From positions 62,001 through 126,000 of the forward strand of contig DHNQ01000027.1 in the NCBI GenBank assembly GCA_002409595.1: 64,000 nucleotides of DNA, in the 5' to 3' direction. This DNA comes from Dysgonomonas sp. UBA5412. GTDB taxonomy: Bacteria > Bacteroidota > Bacteroidia > Bacteroidales > Dysgonomonadaceae. The translations under genes and the position numbers were made by a program. The notes under the pieces are model-generated. The model was given only the letters and a program-made list of their open reading frames with translations. It did not search any database and had not been told where the DNA came from. This document shows, piece after piece, positions 60,622 through 64,000 of this stretch (position 1 is its first letter; each line of letters starts with the position of its first letter).

Positions 60622-63234
60622 TTATTTTATTTTTTCTACTATTTCGTCAAAGGCTTTTGTCAATCCATCAAGATTTTTCCCCCCTGCCGTTGCAAAATGA
60701 GGTTGACCTCCACCCCCACCTTGGATATTCTTAGCTGCATCGCGAATGATCTGAGAAGCATTCAGATTATGGTCTTTTACCAAATCGTCGCTAATCATCA
60801 ACGTCAACAAAGGTTTGTTTTCGGCATCGGTAACTCCTATGAATACTGTATTTTGAGTATATTGTCCTTTTATCTGAAAAGCAATATCTTTTACTATTTC
60901 CGCCGGTACAGATCCTTTAATAATAAAGGCATCTATTCCGTTTATAGACTGCTTTTGATCTATAACGATTTGCTTCAATTGTACAACTTTCTCTTTTACA
61001 TACTCTTCCATCTTCTTCTTCATCTCAGTGTTTTCTTCGAAGAACTTGCGAAGAGTTTGTACCAAATTTGGAGCATTATTTAACAAAGAACGCATTTCGG
61101 ACAACATATCTTGCTGTCTGTAAAAGTGTTCTTCGCAAGCTTCTGCTGTTATAGCTTCTATACGACGAACTCCGGCTGCAATAGAACTTTCGTTTACAAT
61201 ACGGAACGAACCGATACGTCCTGTGGAAGAGATATGAGTCCCCCCGCATAGCTCTACCGAATCGCCAAAACTAATAACACGAACGTCGTCTCCATACTTT
61301 TCACCAAACAGAGCCATTGCCCCCATAGCTTTAGCTTCGGCAATAGGCACATGCCGATTTTCGACACGTACTATATCTTCGCGTATTTTGGATGTTACAA
61401 AACGCTCTACTTCGCGTATTTCTTCATCTGTTAGTTTTTGGAAATGAGAAAAGTCGAAACGAAGAACCGATGGTGATACATACGATCCCTTTTGTTCCAC
61501 ATGGTTGCCTAATATCTGACGCAGTCCTTCGTGCAACAAATGGGTTGCAGTATGATTACATTCAGTCGCAATACGATTCTCCACATTGATACGTGCAAGG
61601 AACGTAGCAGTTACGTCCTGAGGCAATTTTTTGGCAATGTGTACAGCCAGATTATTTTCGCGTTTTGTATCTACTATCTCTATTTTATCTTCATCATGGA
61701 TCAACCAGCCGCTATCACCTACTTGTCCTCCCATTTCGGCATAGAAAGGAGTACGGTTGAGAACAATCTGATAATATTCGTTATTCTTTTGTTTTACTTT
61801 TCGGTAGCGTAAAATCTCAGTTTCGCACTCGGTAAAATCATAACCAAAAAATTCGGAATCGCCTTCTTTCAGTGTAACCCAGTCTCCGGTTTCAACAGCA
61901 GCAGCATTACGTGCACGCTCCTTCTGTTTTTGCATTTCAGCATCAAAGCCTGCATTATCCACAGTCATTCCATTTTCGCGCAGAATCAGTTCTGTTAAGT
62001 CTAACGGAAATCCGTATGTATCATATAAAGCAAAAGCATCTGCTCCATTAAGCTCAGTTTTGCCTTTAGCTTTAGTTTCTTCTATTTGTTTGTCAAGCAA
62101 TTTTATACCCGTTTCTAAAGTGCGAAGGAAAGAATCTTCTTCTTCTTTAATTACTTTTTCTATCAGGGTTTGCTGTTGTATAAGTTCGGGATAAGCATCG
62201 CCCATTGTTTCGATAAGGGCAGGAATAAGCTTATACATGAATGATTTGTGCTGATCCAGAAAAGTATATCCATAACGTACGGCACGACGAAGAATACGTC
62301 GGATCACATAGCCTGCCTTTGCATTCGATGGCAGTTGCCCATCGGTGATAGAGAATGCAATGGTACGGATATGGTCGGCTATGACACGCATGGCAATATC
62401 TTTTTTGTCATCTTCGCCATACGATGCTCCGGTGAGTGAACCGATTGCTTTTATTATAGTCTGAAACACATCGGTATCATAGTTGGATACTTTGCCTTGT
62501 ACAGCCATACAAAGACGTTCAAAGCCCATACCGGTATCTATTACTCTGGCTGGAAGCGGCTCTAACGATTTATCAGCTCTACGATTAAATTGCATAAACA
62601 CAAGATTCCATATTTCTATGACATCCGGATGTTTATTTACCAACAAAGCTCCATCTGTTTTTTTACGTTCTTCATCTGAACGTATATCTATATGTATCTC
62701 GGAACATGGACCGCAAGGACCGGTATCTCCCATTTCCCAGAAATTATCTTTTTTATTGCCATTTATAATACGATCTTTCGGCAAATACTTTTCCCAATAG
62801 CCGGCAGCTTCATTGTCTCTTTCCAAGCCTTCTTCGGCATTACCTTCGAAGACTGTTACATATAAACGGTTTTTATCTAATTTTATAACTTCTGTCAGAT
62901 ATTCCCATGCCCATTCTATTGCTTCTTTTTTGAAATAATCTCCGAAAGACCAATTTCCAAGCATCTCAAACATGGTATGATGATATGTATCGTGACCTAC
63001 TTCTTCCAAATCGTTATGTTTACCACTTACTCTCAAGCACTTCTGAGAATCGGCTACCCGTGGATATTTGATAGGGGAATTTCCCAGAATAATATCTTTA
63101 AACTGGTTCATACCCGCGTTTGTAAACATCAAGGTAGGGTCGTCTTTAATAACCATTGGTGCTGATGGAACTATCTGGTGTCCTTTAGATGCAAAGAAAG
63201 ATTTGAACGATTCACGAATTTCTTTAGAAGTCAT
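60622..63234 (-). CDS. alaS: Alanyl-tRNA synthetase
   Basis: An 870-residue class II synthetase, standard length. The catalytic core starts TSKEIRESFKSFFASKGHQIVPSAPMVIKDDPTLMFTNAGMNQFK. The editing domain has the metal-binding HTATHLLHEGLR and CGGTHISSTGRIGSFRI, which clear mischarged Ser- and Gly-tRNA. The C-terminal oligomerisation domain ends with GGGGGQPHFATAGGKN. It is divergent from the M23 peptidase gene across 212 bp, an arrangement common in Bacteroidales. It is followed by a strong terminator. Confidence 0.98.
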   Translation of the reverse strand: MTSKEIRESFKSFFASKGHQIVPSAPMVIKDDPTLMFTNAGMNQFKDIILGNSPIKYPRVADSQKCLRVSGKHNDLEEVGHDTYHHTMFEMLGNWSFGDYFKKEAIEWAWEYLTEVIKLDKNRLYVTVFEGNAEEGLERDNEAAGYWEKYLPKDRIINGNKKDNFWEMGDTGPCGPCSEIHIDIRSDEERKKTDGALLVNKHPDVIEIWNLVFMQFNRRADKSLEPLPARVIDTGMGFERLCMAVQGKVSNYDTDVFQTIIKAIGSLTGASYGEDDKKDIAMRVIADHIRTIAFSITDGQLPSNAKAGYVIRRILRRAVRYGYTFLDQHKSFMYKLIPALIETMGDAYPELIQQQTLIEKVIKEEEDSFLRTLETGIKLLDKQIEETKAKGKTELNGADAFALYDTYGFPLDLTELILRENGMTVDNAGFDAEMQKQKERARNAAAVETGDWVTLKEGDSEFFGYDFTECETEILRYRKVKQKNNEYYQIVLNRTPFYAEMGGQVGDSGWLIHDEDKIEIVDTKRENNLAVHIAKKLPQDVTATFLARINVENRIATECNHTATHLLHEGLRQILGNHVEQKGSYVSPSVLRFDFSHFQKLTDEEIREVERFVTSKIREDIVRVENRHVPIAEAKAMGAMALFGEKYGDDVRVISFGDSVELCGGTHISSTGRIGSFRIVNESSIAAGVRRIEAITAEACEEHFYRQQDMLSEMRSLLNNAPNLVQTLRKFFEENTEMKKKMEEYVKEKVVQLKQIVIDQKQSINGIDAFIIKGSVPAEIVKDIAFQIKGQYTQNTVFIGVTDAENKPLLTLMISDDLVKDHNLNASQIIRDAAKNIQGGGGGQPHFATAGGKNLDGLTKAFDEIVEKIK

Positions 63235-63376
63235 TTTTTCTAGTTACAAATTATATGTTACAAATTTAATATGCCAAGTAAGCAAAATTAAGCTACGAAT
63301 GTAAGAATTATATCAGATTATTCAAACCGACATGTATATACATTTTTTCACCGGCACATTAATTAAATTTAAACGA

Positions 63377-63408
63377 TTTGCAAAAATAGTTCAAAAACTT
63401 TACTTTTG
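63377..63408 (+). promoter_or_regulatory. Promoter of the M23 peptidase gene (TTTG-N20-TACTTTTG)
   Basis: A -33 TTTG (63377-63380) and a -7 TACTTTTG (63401-63408) with exact 20-bp spacing match the Bacteroidota housekeeping promoter, 38 bp before the ATG. Confidence 0.7.
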
Positions 63409-63446
63409 TCGATCTCTCGAAAATAAAAATAATCAGAGAATTAAAA

Positions 63447-64000
63447 ATGAAGCGTAAAGTATACTATCGTTACAACCCGCAGAACCTATCATATGAACGA
63501 ATATATCCGAGCCTTAAAGATCGGATATTTGTTGTTTTCAGGCATCTGATTTCCGGGATCATTGTTGGTATAGGAGCACTTGTAGCTTTTGTTTATTTTG
63601 TAGGAACACCTTGGGGCGAGGCTCAAAAAAAAGAAGACCAATTGCTCAGGACTCAATATGAAGTTTTGTCGAAACGTGCAGATGAGATGTCGAAAGTATT
63701 GACAGATATACAACAACGTGACGACAATTTATATCGTGCCATATTCCATTCCGACCCCATTCCATCATCAATCAGGGCTTCGGGTGTTGGTGCACCGGGA
63801 AGGTATGATTATCTAAGTGATTTATCCAGTCCCGATCTGATCATACAAACTACAAAGAAGATAGATTATATAAGCAAACAACTATATATACAATCAAACT
63901 CGTTTGACGAAGTATTGTCGATGGCAAAATCTCAAAAAGACCGTCTGAAACACATTCCGAGCATACAGCCCGTACCTCAGAAATATATGAAACATATAGC
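63447..64000 (+). CDS. M23-family peptidase, N-terminal part
   Basis: The first 184 codons of a gene that runs off the right edge: MKRKVYYRYNPQNLSYERIY, one transmembrane helix (LISGIIVGIGALVAFVYFVG, about 34-53), then a coiled-coil-like region (EAQKKEDQLLRTQYEVLSKRADEMSKVLTDIQQRDDNLYRAIFHSDPIP). The order helix, coiled coil, DDNLYRAIF is the N-terminus of Bacteroidales M23 metallopeptidases, which face the periplasm and act on peptidoglycan. The catalytic LytM domain is beyond the window, so activity cannot be confirmed here. The start is set by the ATG after the consensus promoter. Confidence 0.85.
   Translation, partial: MKRKVYYRYNPQNLSYERIYPSLKDRIFVVFRHLISGIIVGIGALVAFVYFVGTPWGEAQKKEDQLLRTQYEVLSKRADEMSKVLTDIQQRDDNLYRAIFHSDPIPSSIRASGVGAPGRYDYLSDLSSPDLIIQTTKKIDYISKQLYIQSNSFDEVLSMAKSQKDRLKHIPSIQPVPQKYMKHI

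Noticed and set aside
1..64000. Mobile elements, CRISPR arrays, phage genes, toxin-antitoxin or defence islands, tRNA or rRNA genes
   Set aside because: No transposase, integrase, repeat-spacer pattern, Cas or restriction genes, or cloverleaf-like stretch was found on either strand; gene content is mostly metabolic, transport and housekeeping.

Overview
The window is chromosomal DNA from a low-GC member of the Bacteroidota, most likely order Bacteroidales; a Dysgonomonas- or Parabacteroides-like genus is an inference. Support comes from two SusC/SusD pairs, lipoproteins with acidic residues after the lipidated cysteine, promoters of the TAnnTTTG type, weak ribosome binding sites, and Bacteroidales-style gene content (AhpC/AhpF, the leu cluster with a second DRE-TIM synthase, and an M23 peptidase divergent from alaS). 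No tRNA, rRNA, CRISPR array, insertion sequence, phage or integrase gene was found.

Layout. 1-3.8 kb: 5' end of panB, divergent from mfd. 3.9-8.3 kb: a TonB-dependent receptor with a beta-helix-like surface lipoprotein and no SusD. 8.6-13.2 kb: GH20 hexosaminidase, class II aldolase and a sugar nucleotidyltransferase-like protein. 13.2-20.7 kb: a SusC/SusD pair without carbohydrate enzymes, then an S9 dipeptidyl-peptidase lipoprotein. 20.7-24.5 kb: dihydroxyacetone kinase, endonuclease IV and NhaA. 24.8-29.1 kb: ahpC-ahpF, then a LysR regulator with a YeiH-type membrane protein. 29.2-40.9 kb: a complete polysaccharide utilisation locus (regulator, SusC, SusD, GH30, surface glycan-binding lipoprotein, GH3). 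Its order matches what I recall of the Bacteroides beta-1,6-glucan locus, but the regulator is SusR-like rather than a hybrid two-component sensor.

41.2-45.3 kb: the methionine ABC importer, with metQ divergent from metN-metI, followed by a metallo-beta-lactamase-fold protein and a glyoxalase-fold protein. 45.3-49.7 kb: aroB, fmt, a small membrane protein and a CLC chloride channel. 49.8-57.3 kb: a leucine operon (leuA, acyltransferase, leuC, leuD, second synthase, leuB). 57.5-64 kb: a HAD phosphatase, a DUF937-like protein, a B12-binding radical SAM protein, alaS and the start of an M23 peptidase.

The strongest non-coding discovery is upstream of leuA. A 20-residue leader peptide rich in Ile and Leu codons is followed by four segments that can pair 1:2, 2:3 and 3:4, and the 3:4 hairpin is a U-tailed terminator. 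This is the arrangement of a classical ribosome-mediated attenuator. A second regulatory observation is an identical inverted repeat, ATACCA-N6-TGGTAT, placed 21-22 bp upstream of the -7 boxes of both the 13.7 kb susC gene and metN. This suggests that an outer-membrane importer of unknown cargo and the methionine importer share a regulator.
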